Positions 33,253 through 41,598 of a DNA stretch of 64,000 bases are shown piece by piece. The stretch is from NCBI GenBank assembly GCA_021730945.1, contig JAKFYH010000046.1:1-64000 (forward strand). Direction: 5' to 3'. Origin of the DNA: Acidobacteriota bacterium. GTDB taxonomy: Bacteria; Acidobacteriota; Vicinamibacteria; Vicinamibacterales; UBA2999. The first letter of the stretch is position 1. The number at the start of each line of letters is the position of its first letter. The notes under the pieces were generated by a model. That model made no database searches, was not told the DNA's origin, and saw only the letters and a program-made list of their open reading frames with translations. A program made the translations under genes and the position numbers.

Positions 33253-35139
33253 CTAGCTCAGATGCGCGGTGGCCCAGCGCTCGAACACCATCAACGGGAA
33301 CAAGGTGTGGGCATGGTTCTCGCGGCCGCTGGTATGCGCATCCATCAAGGCGGTCACTTCGGCGGGATCAAACAGTCCCCGGCGCGCGACCCGGTCGGCC
33401 GACAGCAAGTCGCGCATCAGCGGCTGCAATTCGCGGCGCAGCCAGTTCTTCATCGGAATGCTGAAGCCTTCCTTGCGCCGCGACAGGATGCGATCGGGCA
33501 GCAGCCCGGTCATCGCCTGCTTGAGCACCCACTTGCGCTCGCCATTGCGAATCTTCAAATGACCCGGCATTGAAAAGGCCAGCTCCATCAAGTCGCCATC
33601 CAGAAACGGTGCGCGCGTCTCGAGCGACGTCGCCATGCTCATGCGATCGACCTTCACGAGAATGTCGTCGGCCAGGTAGAGGCTGAGGTCGGCGTACAGC
33701 TGGCGATTGAGCACATCGTCGCCACTGAAGCGGGTCAAAGCGGCGCGGACGGGAGCGTAGACGTCGGTGGCCCGCAAGGCGTCGCGCAGGCCACCGCGAT
33801 ACAGACGAGCCTTGTCACGCGCCGCCAGGTAGACCATCCAGCGGTAGTGACCCAGATCGGCAGGGGCCATGGTCGCACCGGCGGTGAAGCGCTTGATCTT
33901 GTTCACCAGGCCCTTCTTCTTCCCGGTCGGCGGCAACACCGCCGCGACGCCCGCCAGCGCCGGCAGCAGCGCCTCGCCCATCCAGCCGAGTCGAGCCGCC
34001 AGGATCTGCGCCTGGTAAGCGTCGTAGCCGCCAAACAGCTCGTCGCCGCCGTCCCCCGACAGCACCACCTTGACGTGCTCGCGCGCCAGTTCAGAAACGC
34101 TGAAGGTCGGAAACATCGAGACATCGGCGAACGGCTCGTCCAGGTGGACCACCAGGCGCTCGAACAGGTCACTGAGATCCGGCGAGACGTTGCGCTCACG
34201 GTGATGGGTTTGGAACAGCCCCGCCACCTCTCGCGCGTAAGGCAACTCGTTATAGGTCCCGTCGCTGAAACCAATGCTGAAGCTGTTCACCGGTTGCGAA
34301 CTGGCGCCGCTCATCAAGGCGACAATCGCGCTGGAATCAATGCCGCCGGACAAGAACGCCCCGAGCGGGACGTCGGCCATCAACTGGCTGACCACCGCCT
34401 TGCGCAGCGCCTCGCGCACGGCCTCGGCCGCCTCACCGTCGTCCCAGGCCCGCACAGGCACATCGGCGGCATCCCAGTAGCGGTGGACCGACACTTCTCC
34501 CGCGCGGTAGCGCAGATAGTGCGCCGGCGGAATCTTGTGCACGCCCTTGATCATCGTGCCCGGCGCCAGCACGTACTCGTAGGTCAGAAACTGGTCCAGC
34601 GACTCCGGATCGAGTTCGCGCGAGACCTCGGGCCGCACGAGGAGCGCCTTGACCTCCGACGCCAGCAACAGGCCCCTCGGGGTCAGGGTCCAGTAGAGCG
34701 GCTTCTCGCCGGCACGGTCGCGCGCGGCAATCAGGGTCTGGGTCCGGCCGTCCCACAGAGCCAGCGCGAACATGCCGCGCAGCCTGGCCAGGAACTCCTC
34801 GCCCCATTGCTCGTAGGCGTGAACCAGCACCTCGATGTCGGACTGACGTGAGTGGAAGGTGTGGCCGAGCCCCTCGAGCTCGTCGCGCAAGGCCTGGAAG
34901 TTGTAAATCTCGCCGTTGGCGACGATCTTGATGTCGCCGCTCTCGTTCAGAATCGGCTGCTGCCCCGTGGCCAGGTCGACGATGGCAAGCCTTCGCATGC
35001 CCAGGCCGACACCATTCAACGTAATGCTGCCCTCTTCGTCGGGACCACGATGGTGCAGTTGCCGAACCATCTGCTGCAGTTCATCGGCGCCGACCGGGCG
35101 GCTCAGATCACGATCGACGATGCCGACGATGCCGCACAT
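33253..35139 (-). CDS. asnB: asparagine synthase (glutamine-hydrolysing)
   Basis: 628 residues. MCGIVGIVDRD puts the catalytic Cys at position 2 after Met removal, so the ATG at 35139 is certain; longer readings are artefacts of the overlapping acetyltransferase frame. Glutaminase residues include LHHRGPDEEG and VANGEIYN; the synthetase P-loop is LSGGIDSSAI, followed by VVLSGDGGDELFGGYDAY and SLETRAPFLD. In surface-glycan loci AsnB paralogs amidate uronic acids or other carboxylates; general asparagine supply is the alternative. Downstream of the acetyltransferase by 2 bp. Confidence 0.93.
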   Translation of the reverse strand: MCGIVGIVDRDLSRPVGADELQQMVRQLHHRGPDEEGSITLNGVGLGMRRLAIVDLATGQQPILNESGDIKIVANGEIYNFQALRDELEGLGHTFHSRQSDIEVLVHAYEQWGEEFLARLRGMFALALWDGRTQTLIAARDRAGEKPLYWTLTPRGLLLASEVKALLVRPEVSRELDPESLDQFLTYEYVLAPGTMIKGVHKIPPAHYLRYRAGEVSVHRYWDAADVPVRAWDDGEAAEAVREALRKAVVSQLMADVPLGAFLSGGIDSSAIVALMSGASSQPVNSFSIGFSDGTYNELPYAREVAGLFQTHHRERNVSPDLSDLFERLVVHLDEPFADVSMFPTFSVSELAREHVKVVLSGDGGDELFGGYDAYQAQILAARLGWMGEALLPALAGVAAVLPPTGKKKGLVNKIKRFTAGATMAPADLGHYRWMVYLAARDKARLYRGGLRDALRATDVYAPVRAALTRFSGDDVLNRQLYADLSLYLADDILVKVDRMSMATSLETRAPFLDGDLMELAFSMPGHLKIRNGERKWVLKQAMTGLLPDRILSRRKEGFSIPMKNWLRRELQPLMRDLLSADRVARRGLFDPAEVTALMDAHTSGRENHAHTLFPLMVFERWATAHLS

Positions 35140-35141
35140 GG

Positions 35142-35939
35142 CTAGCTCTGATCTTTCGGGTCCCGGCTCCCGGCTCCCTGATCCCGCCGATCCCGGACCA
35201 CCTTCGCGGGAATCCCGGTCGCGATAGCGAACTCCGGCACCTCGCCGACCACCACCGCGCCGGCGCCGATGATGGCATCGCGACCGATCACCGAACCGTC
35301 GGTCACCACCACATGGGTCCCGAGCCACACGGCGTCGCCGACCTCGATGCCTCGGGCAGTGCGGCCCTGCTGCAGCACCGGGATATCGGTGCGGTCGTAG
35401 AGATGATCGCCGCCCACCAGGTAGGTGTAGGCCGCCATCAGGATGTCCTTGCCGACATGCACCCGCGAGGCCGAAAAGATCTCGCAGTTGAAACCGATGT
35501 TCGCGCGGTCGCCGATGACGATGTCGCCGTTCTTGCAGCTGAGAATGGTGTTGCGGCCGATGAACACGCCGCTGCCGATCCGGATCCCCTGGTTGTCGGT
35601 GCCCTTGGCGTCGAGGCAGCACAATTCGTCGATGACCACGTTGTCACCGATGTGAATCTTATGGGGATGGCGCAACGTCACGCTGACGCCGAAGACGACG
35701 TTCTTGCCGACCGAGCCAAGGACCAGCGGATACAGCCTGGAGCGCAACAGCAAGCCAATCGCGCCAGGCACCCAGCTGGCCAGCACGGTGGCCACTTCGT
35801 ACTTGATCAAGGCCCATAGCCCGGGCCGGCCGACGAACAGCTCGCGATACTTGTCGGCCTTCGAGCGGCCCTCGTTGAACAACTCCGACTGGATCACGGT
35901 GATCCGGGGATCATGCTCACGCGGGTGGCGGGCCGCCAT
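35142..35939 (-). CDS. left-handed beta-helix acyltransferase
   Basis: 265 residues with hexapeptide repeats from about residue 90 onward (IHIGDNVVIDELCCL, IRIGSGVFIGRNTIL, IVIGDRANIGFNCEI, VIGRDAIIGAGAVV). These form the left-handed beta helix of LbetaH acyltransferases, commonly O-acetyltransferases for capsule or colanic-acid sugars. The C terminus GAGSRDPKDQS is low complexity. Start overlaps the GT2 stop by 1 bp (TGATG). Part of the GT2-acetyltransferase-AsnB operon. Confidence 0.85.
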   Translation of the reverse strand: MAARHPREHDPRITVIQSELFNEGRSKADKYRELFVGRPGLWALIKYEVATVLASWVPGAIGLLLRSRLYPLVLGSVGKNVVFGVSVTLRHPHKIHIGDNVVIDELCCLDAKGTDNQGIRIGSGVFIGRNTILSCKNGDIVIGDRANIGFNCEIFSASRVHVGKDILMAAYTYLVGGDHLYDRTDIPVLQQGRTARGIEVGDAVWLGTHVVVTDGSVIGRDAIIGAGAVVVGEVPEFAIATGIPAKVVRDRRDQGAGSRDPKDQS

Positions 35940-36910
35940 CAGCGCGCGACCGCGGCGAGGTCAGGCGATTCGCGTACCTCGCGAATCACGTAGGTGGGCT
36001 TGTTCTGCGACTCGTAGTAGGTGCGCGCCATCACCTCGGCCAGCAAGCCAAAGGTGACCAACTGCACGCCGATGAACACCATCATCACGCCCAGCAGCAG
36101 AAGCGGCCGGTCGGCGATGCCCTGGTGCAGGAACAACCGAACGTAGGCCAGCCAGCCGGTGATGAGCGTGCCGAGTCCGCCGGCGATCAGGCCGATGAGG
36201 CCGAAGATCTGCAGCGGTCGCGTCGAATAGTCGAGCAGGAACTTGACGGTCGCCAGGTCGAGCACCACGCGGATGGTCCGTGACAGCCCGTACTTCGTCA
36301 CGCCGGCCTGGCGAGCGCGATGGTTCACTTCCATTTCGGCGATCTTGACGCCGATCTGGCTGGCAATGGCCGGCAGGAACCGGTGCATCTCGCCGTACAA
36401 CCGCAGCGGCTTGATCACCTCGGAGCGAAACACCTTGAGCGAACAACCATAGTCGTGCAGCGGCACGCCAGTCGCCCACGAAATCAGCTTGTTCGCCAGC
36501 ACCGACGGCACCCGGCGGGTAATGAACTTGTCTTTCCGGTCCTTGCGCCAGCCGCAGACGATGTCGTGGCCCTGGTCGATGAGGTCGACCATGGCGGGAA
36601 TGTCGCGCGGGTCGTTCTGCAGATCGCCGTCGGAGGTCACCACCAACCGCCCGCGCGCGTGCGCGATGCCGGCGGCAAAGGCCGCGGTTTGCCCGAAGTT
36701 GCGCCGAAAACGAATCACACGCAGCCGCGGGTCACGGGCCTGCAAGGCCGCCAACTGCTCAAATGAGTCATCAGTGCTGCCATCGTCGACGATCAGCAGT
36801 TCGTAGGCACGGCCGTAATCGCCCAGCGTCTTGGTCAGCTCCTCATAGAGGGGCTTGATGTTGGGCGACTCGTTGTGGACGGGGATGACGATCGAAAGCT
36901 CAGGGATCAT
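35939..36910 (-). CDS. glycosyltransferase family 2, DPM1/GtrB/ArnC-like
   Basis: 323 residues from the ATG at 36910. GT-A core LSIVIPVHNESPNIKPLYEE, LLIVDDGSTDDS, and the metal-binding SDGDLQNDP near residue 90. Two membrane segments close the protein (IFGLIGLIAGGLGTLITGWL; LLLLGVMMVFIGVQ). This architecture makes polyprenyl-phosphate-linked sugars, which GT-C enzymes such as the divergent neighbour use as donors. A perfect TATAAT (36926-36931, minus strand) lies 15 nt before the ATG. Confidence 0.92.
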   Translation of the reverse strand: MIPELSIVIPVHNESPNIKPLYEELTKTLGDYGRAYELLIVDDGSTDDSFEQLAALQARDPRLRVIRFRRNFGQTAAFAAGIAHARGRLVVTSDGDLQNDPRDIPAMVDLIDQGHDIVCGWRKDRKDKFITRRVPSVLANKLISWATGVPLHDYGCSLKVFRSEVIKPLRLYGEMHRFLPAIASQIGVKIAEMEVNHRARQAGVTKYGLSRTIRVVLDLATVKFLLDYSTRPLQIFGLIGLIAGGLGTLITGWLAYVRLFLHQGIADRPLLLLGVMMVFIGVQLVTFGLLAEVMARTYYESQNKPTYVIREVRESPDLAAVAR

Positions 36911-36925
36911 TGAGCGGGACAGGGC

Positions 36926-36933
36926 ATTATATA
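36926..36933. promoter_or_regulatory. overlapping divergent -10 elements
   Basis: ATTATATA reads TATAAT on the minus strand (toward the GT2 gene) and TATATA on the plus strand (toward the GT-C gene). The starts are 15 and 8 nt away. No clear -35 is present on either side. Confidence 0.5.
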
Positions 36934-36941
36934 GCGAAGCC

Positions 36942-38465
36942 GTGCCCTCTTTCGATCCCCTTTCGCGTGCGCTCGGTGCGGCAGCCGCCCTGCTGGGCAC
37001 GATGGCGGCGGCAATCTACTGGAAAGCGGGCCTGTCGCTCAGCCATTACGACGCCAAGGCCCACCTCGTCGTGGCCCGGCGCATCCTCGACAGCCTGACG
37101 CCAAGCTGGGAGCAGATTGGCGCGGTTTGGCTGCCTCTGCCCCATGTTCTGAACGCCCTCCCGGTCCAGGTGGATTGGTTCTACCAGACCGGGGCCTCGG
37201 CCATCCTGCTCTCCATCGTCTCGTTCGCCGTGACCGTAGCCTGCCTTTCGGCCCTGGTGCTGCGGGTGACCGGTTCACCCTGGGGCGCAGCGCTGGCCGC
37301 GGCGCTTTTTGCCGCCAATCCCAACGTGCTCTATCTCCAGAGCACGCCGATGACCGAGCCGCTGCTTTTCGCCCTGTCGAGCCTGCTGGTGCTGCAGTTG
37401 GCGCAATGGGCGATGTCGGATGCGGGGCCGATCGCTCGCGCCACGGGCTGGACCATCGTGGCGGCCTGCCTGACCCGGTACGAAGCGTGGCCGATTGTCG
37501 GCACCGCCATGGTGTTGGCCGCCTGGGTGAAGTGGCGCCTGGGAACGCCGGCGTCGGGGGTCATGCGACAGATGGTCCGGCTGGCCCGCTATCCGGCCGG
37601 CGCGGTGCTGTTCTTCATGGCCATGAGCTATGCCAGCATCGGCGAGTGGTTCGTCACTGGTGGCTTCTACGTGCCGGACCCGAGCCTCGAGGGACAGCCA
37701 CTGGTGGTGGCTCGCGCCATTCTGTCCGGAGTGGCCGATCTTGGCGGCACGCGGCTGGTCCTCGCGGCCGCCGTGTCGGCCGCCGTGCTGCTGATCGCGG
37801 CCGTGGCCGTTGTTCCCGCCATGACTTCTGACCTCCTGAACTCCCGTCGAGTTCACCCGGCGGCGCTCGTGATGCCACTGGCGCTGCTGGCCTCGGCGGC
37901 GCTCCCCTTCTACGCCTTCGTGTCGGGCCACCCGTTTCGTATTCGCTACGAAGTGCCGCTGCTGCTGGGGTGTGCCGCCGTGATCGGGGCCGGCGTCGGG
38001 TTGGCCCGGAGGCGTGGGGCGCCGCTCGCCCTGATCATTCTCACCGCGGTCATCTGGCAAGTCCGCCCGTTCGACCGCAGCGCACCCATGATCGTCGAAG
38101 CCCAACTGGACCGCCAGAACGGCATCGGACGACAGGCAGTGACGGCCTGCCTGCGCGAGGGCTACGACGGCACGACCATCATGGCCAGCATGGGCGCCCT
38201 TGCCCACTACATGCAGGAACTTTCACTGGCCGGGTTTGACCTCGCGGACTTCCTCCATGAAGGCAGCGGCCCGACCTGGCAGGCGGCTTACGCCTACGGG
38301 CCGGTCGCTTTTACCGGCTGGGTGCTGGTGGAAGAGGCGGCCGAAGGCGGCGACATGCTGCAGCACAAGGCGCGGGCATGGCCGGACTTTCTTCAGGGCT
38401 TTGAACGGGTCTGCGCGGGAGGCAACGTTGCGCTCTACCGGAGGATTGCCAGGACCTCGTCGTGA
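36942..38465 (+). CDS. GT-C-type polytopic glycosyltransferase-like protein
   Basis: 507 residues, about ten membrane segments, with the acidic loop SHYDAKAHLVVARRILD near residue 32 and PSWEQIGAVWLPLPHVL. These are positioned as in GT39/GT83-like enzymes that take sugar from polyprenyl phosphate. The divergent GT2 gene would make such a donor. The GTG at 36942 is 8 nt after a TATATA hexamer; an earlier in-frame start overlaps the GT2 gene. The last 31 bp overlap the convergent IMPase gene. Confidence 0.75.
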   Translation: MPSFDPLSRALGAAAALLGTMAAAIYWKAGLSLSHYDAKAHLVVARRILDSLTPSWEQIGAVWLPLPHVLNALPVQVDWFYQTGASAILLSIVSFAVTVACLSALVLRVTGSPWGAALAAALFAANPNVLYLQSTPMTEPLLFALSSLLVLQLAQWAMSDAGPIARATGWTIVAACLTRYEAWPIVGTAMVLAAWVKWRLGTPASGVMRQMVRLARYPAGAVLFFMAMSYASIGEWFVTGGFYVPDPSLEGQPLVVARAILSGVADLGGTRLVLAAAVSAAVLLIAAVAVVPAMTSDLLNSRRVHPAALVMPLALLASAALPFYAFVSGHPFRIRYEVPLLLGCAAVIGAGVGLARRRGAPLALIILTAVIWQVRPFDRSAPMIVEAQLDRQNGIGRQAVTACLREGYDGTTIMASMGALAHYMQELSLAGFDLADFLHEGSGPTWQAAYAYGPVAFTGWVLVEEAAEGGDMLQHKARAWPDFLQGFERVCAGGNVALYRRIARTSS

Positions 38466-39214
38466 ATCACGCCGTTGGTGGCCAGGATGTCCCCGTTGTC
38501 GGGCACCCAGGCTCCGCCGTCCATGGCGGTCACCCGCCCGCCGGCTTCCTCGAGAATCAGCGCGGCCGCTCGCGTGTCCCAGGGCTTCAGGCTGGCCTCC
38601 CAGAACCCGTCCATGCGCCCGGCGGCCACCCAGCAGATATCGATCGCCGCCGATCCCAGGCGCCGGACGGCCCGCGCGTGCTTCAGCACCTGGCCAAACA
38701 CCCGGAGGAACTCGTCTGGGCTTTGCTGCACATGGTAGGGAAAGCCGGTGACCAGCATGGAATCGAGCACCGTGGCGTTGGCCGACACCTGGAGCGGCCG
38801 GCCGTTCAGGCGGGCGCCCGCGCCGGCCTCCGCGGTGAAGAGCTCCTTGCGATTGGGATCGTAAACCGCGGCCACGGCGGCGGCGCCGTCAATCTCCAGG
38901 GCCAGCGAGGCACAGAAGATCGGCACGCCGTGCGCAAAGTTGGTGGTGCCGTCGAGTGGATCGAACACCCAGCGGTGGCGCGCGCCGGTCGGCGCGGTCG
39001 TGAACTCCTCGGCCAGCACGTCGTGGCCGGGAAAGCGTTGGGCCACCATGGCGCGGAACATCCGCTCGACTTCCACGTCGACTTCGGTCACCAGGTCGAT
39101 GGCCCCCTTCTTGTCGACGCGGATGCCCGTGCCGAACTTGGCCATCTGCAGGTCGCCGGCACGAATCACGGCCTCGATGGCCGTGGCAAGGAATTCGGGA
39201 GGGAGTGGGGCCAC
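38435..39214 (-). CDS. suhB: inositol-monophosphatase family phosphatase
   Basis: 259 residues from the GTG at 39214. Metal-binding motifs are complete: DLVTEVDVEVE, LAEEF, the signature DPLDGTTNF near residue 75, and WDTRAAALILEEAGG near residue 200 (motif B). Members dephosphorylate inositol phosphates, sugar phosphates or 3'-phosphoadenosine compounds, and SuhB also acts in rRNA transcription; which applies here is open. A longer TTG start (39253) would overlap the upstream gene by 17 bp. Confidence 0.88.
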   Translation of the reverse strand: MAPLPPEFLATAIEAVIRAGDLQMAKFGTGIRVDKKGAIDLVTEVDVEVERMFRAMVAQRFPGHDVLAEEFTTAPTGARHRWVFDPLDGTTNFAHGVPIFCASLALEIDGAAAVAAVYDPNRKELFTAEAGAGARLNGRPLQVSANATVLDSMLVTGFPYHVQQSPDEFLRVFGQVLKHARAVRRLGSAAIDICWVAAGRMDGFWEASLKPWDTRAAALILEEAGGRVTAMDGGAWVPDNGDILATNGVIHDEVLAILR

Positions 39215-39236
39215 GAATCGGTGACTGATCGGCGGC

Positions 39237-39674
39237 CTAGCTGGCCTTGGCAATCTTCTTGACCATTCGGATTTCCATGCCGCCGGGCACCTTCTTGAGC
39301 ACCGTTTCGTCCATGAAATTCCGGATCAGGAAGATGCCGCGGCCGCTGGACTTGAGGATGTTCTCGGGTGCGAGCGGGTCGGCGACTTCCTCGGGCACGA
39401 AGCCGTCGCCCTGGTCCTCGATCCGAATCACCAACTCCTCGGCGCCGGTCGCGGGCACCGGACTGAACTCGACGATCACGCGCTTGCTGCGATCGTTCTT
39501 GTTGCCATGTTTGATGGCATTGACCACCGACTCGCGTACCGCCACGCTCACCCAGTGCAACTGGTCTTCGTCGAGACCGGCCATCGTGCCGACATGGTCG
39601 CTGACGACCTGCACGAAGTCGAGCATGTCGAACGCACTGTTGAACTCGAGACGGACCGTGTGCGGCGGGATCAT
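39237..39674 (-). CDS. anti-sigma-factor-type serine kinase (RsbW/SpoIIAB-like HATPase)
   Basis: 145 residues, a stand-alone GHKL ATP-binding domain. N box ESVVNAIKHGNK near residue 50, G1 box EDQGDGF near residue 90, and G2 box SSGRGIFLIRNFMD near residue 115. Such proteins bind a sigma factor or an anti-anti-sigma partner in partner-switching circuits; no partner is encoded nearby. The ATG at 39674 is chosen; a GTG 18 bp upstream is possible. Confidence 0.85.
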   Translation of the reverse strand: MIPPHTVRLEFNSAFDMLDFVQVVSDHVGTMAGLDEDQLHWVSVAVRESVVNAIKHGNKNDRSKRVIVEFSPVPATGAEELVIRIEDQGDGFVPEEVADPLAPENILKSSGRGIFLIRNFMDETVLKKVPGGMEIRMVKKIAKAS

Positions 39675-39773
39675 CGAATGAGCGGGCTCCACAGGAGTTC
39701 AGGAGGACAGCAGTCCGCGTGGCGCGTCATTCGCAGGCCTCTAAGTAGCATAGCGCTTCGCAGCCGGTCAAGT

Positions 39774-39782
39774 TGCTATAGT
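39774..39782 (+). promoter_or_regulatory. extended -10 promoter of aroA (leaderless candidate)
   Basis: TGCTATAGT is a TGn-extended -10. Only 5 nt (TGAAC) separate it from the ATG at 39788, so transcription would begin at the start codon. Confidence 0.6.
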
Positions 39783-39787
39783 TGAAC

Positions 39788-41101
39788 ATGATGCGAGTGG
39801 CCGACCGAATTACCGTATCCCCCACCCATGCCGTCACCGGTACGTTGCGCGTTCCCGGGGACAAGTCCATTTCGCACCGTTACGCCTTACTGGCGGCGAT
39901 TGCCGAAGGGCCGTCATCGATCGCCAACTATGCACCAGGGGCCGACTGCGCATCGACGCTCGCCTGCCTGGCCGCCCTCGGGGCTATCGTCTCACGAACC
40001 CCGGCTCCCCACGAGGGCGATCCGCCGGTCGTCACCATCCAGGGCCGCGGGCTGCACGGGCTCCAGGCCCCGCCCGGTCCGCTCGACTGCGGCAACTCCG
40101 GCAGCACCATGCGGATGCTGGGCGGGGTCATCGCCGCTCATCCCTTCGCCTCGACGCTGATCGGCGATGCCTCCCTGTCGCGCCGCCCAATGCGGCGAAT
40201 CATCGGCCCCCTGACGCAAATGGGCGCCACGGTCACGGCCGGTCCCGGTGATCGGCCGCCCGTGGTCATCCAGGGTGGCCCGCTTATCGGCATTAATTTC
40301 ACGCCGGACACCCCGAGCGCCCAGGTCAAGTCGGCGGTCCTGCTGGCCGGCCTCCAGGCAAGGGGCGACACCCGCGTGGTCGAACCAGCGTCTACCCGGG
40401 ATCATACGGAGCGGGCGCTGGCCGCGTTCGGGGCGACCGTGATGATCGACGGGCGCGCCATCACCCTGCGGGGCGGCCAGCCACTCACGGGACGCGGGCT
40501 GCGCGTCCCGGGCGATTTATCATCGGCCGCCTTCCTGGCGGTGGCGGCCTCGGCACTGACCGGTTCGGACGTCACCATCACCGACGTCGGCCTGAACCCC
40601 AGCCGGGCCGGGCTGCTCGACCTGTTGCGGCGGTTCGGCGCCGAGGTCGAAGCGACGATCGAACAGCAGTGGAATGGCGAGCCGGTCGGGCGGCTGCGCG
40701 TCCGCCACGGCGTCATGCGCGACCTGGTCATTACGCCCGGCGAAGTGCCGGAAGTCATCGATGAACTGCCGGTATTGGCGACCCTCGGCACATTTGGCGG
40801 CAGTGTCACGGTGTCGGGCGCCGGCGAGCTGCGCGTCAAGGAAAGCGATCGCATCGCGGAGCTGGTGGCCGGACTGCGGGCCATGGGCGCCGATGCCGAC
40901 GAGCGGCCCGATGGCTTTCAAGTCCGCGCGGGGACTCGCCTGCGCGGCGGGACCGTCCACGCCAACCACGACCATCGCCTGGCCATGGCCTTCGCGGTGG
41001 CTGCGCTCGGGGCGGCCGGCCCCACGGTGATCGAAGGCGCCGACGCGGTCGCGGTCTCATACCCTGGCTTTTTCGAGGATCTGGAGAGGCTGGCGCGTTG
41101 A
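39788..41101 (+). CDS. aroA: 3-phosphoshikimate 1-carboxyvinyltransferase (EPSP synthase)
   Basis: Joins shikimate-3-phosphate and PEP in aromatic amino-acid synthesis. 437 residues. Signatures: VPGDKSISHRYALLA near residue 25, LDCGNSGSTMRML near residue 100, RRPMRRIIGPL, and RVKESDRIAELVAGLRAMGA near the C terminus. ATGs at 39788 and 39791 are both possible. Overlaps aroK by 4 bp. Confidence 0.97.
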   Translation: MMRVADRITVSPTHAVTGTLRVPGDKSISHRYALLAAIAEGPSSIANYAPGADCASTLACLAALGAIVSRTPAPHEGDPPVVTIQGRGLHGLQAPPGPLDCGNSGSTMRMLGGVIAAHPFASTLIGDASLSRRPMRRIIGPLTQMGATVTAGPGDRPPVVIQGGPLIGINFTPDTPSAQVKSAVLLAGLQARGDTRVVEPASTRDHTERALAAFGATVMIDGRAITLRGGQPLTGRGLRVPGDLSSAAFLAVAASALTGSDVTITDVGLNPSRAGLLDLLRRFGAEVEATIEQQWNGEPVGRLRVRHGVMRDLVITPGEVPEVIDELPVLATLGTFGGSVTVSGAGELRVKESDRIAELVAGLRAMGADADERPDGFQVRAGTRLRGGTVHANHDHRLAMAFAVAALGAAGPTVIEGADAVAVSYPGFFEDLERLAR

Positions 41102-41598
41102 AGGCCGACAAGGTTTATCTGGTCGGCTTCATGGGGGCCGGCAAGACCACCGCCGCCGGCGCCCTGGCCAAACGGCTCGACTGGAAGACTGAGGACATCG
41201 ACGCCTGCATTGAACGCGTCGAGCGGCGCGACATTCCCACCATTTTCCGGCAGGACGGCGAGCCCTACTTCCGGGCCCGCGAGCGCGAGGTGCTGATCAG
41301 CCTGTTGCCAGAGCGCGGCATGGTGGTGGCCTCCGGCGGCGGGACGTTTGCCTCCCTCGCCAACCGTGAACTGATGCTCAAGGACGGCGCTGTGGTGTGG
41401 CTGGACGCCCCGTTGGCCACGGTGCTGTCGCGGATTCCGCTCGACGGCCGGCGGCCGCTGGCGGCCGATCGAATGGAGATGGAACGGCTCTATAATCAAC
41501 GCCTCGCGGCTTACCGCCAGGCGCATTTCCGGGTGGACGCAGGACGAGGCTCCGTTGAGGGACTCGTCGATCACATCGTCGATTGGCTAAAAACCTAA
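41098..41598 (+). CDS. aroK: shikimate kinase
   Basis: Phosphorylates shikimate, the step before AroA. 166 residues. P-loop GFMGAGKTT near residue 10, shikimate-binding region FRAREREVL, ASGGGTF near residue 80, and lid RRPLAADRM. The TTG start overlaps the aroA stop (TTGA). The final codon region overlaps the phosphoesterase ATG by 1 bp (TAATG), giving a coupled three-gene operon. Confidence 0.95.
   Translation: MKADKVYLVGFMGAGKTTAAGALAKRLDWKTEDIDACIERVERRDIPTIFRQDGEPYFRAREREVLISLLPERGMVVASGGGTFASLANRELMLKDGAVVWLDAPLATVLSRIPLDGRRPLAADRMEMERLYNQRLAAYRQAHFRVDAGRGSVEGLVDHIVDWLKT

Noticed and set aside
33253-35622. 789-residue acetyltransferase-AsnB fusion
   Set aside because: The extra N terminus is the acetyltransferase gene read in another frame. 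MCGIVG at 35139 must be the N terminus because Cys is the catalytic residue.
38435-39253. TTG start at 39253 for the IMPase
   Set aside because: It would overlap the upstream gene by 17 bp and add a Pro/Arg-rich leader not expected in the family; GTG at 39214 gives normal length.
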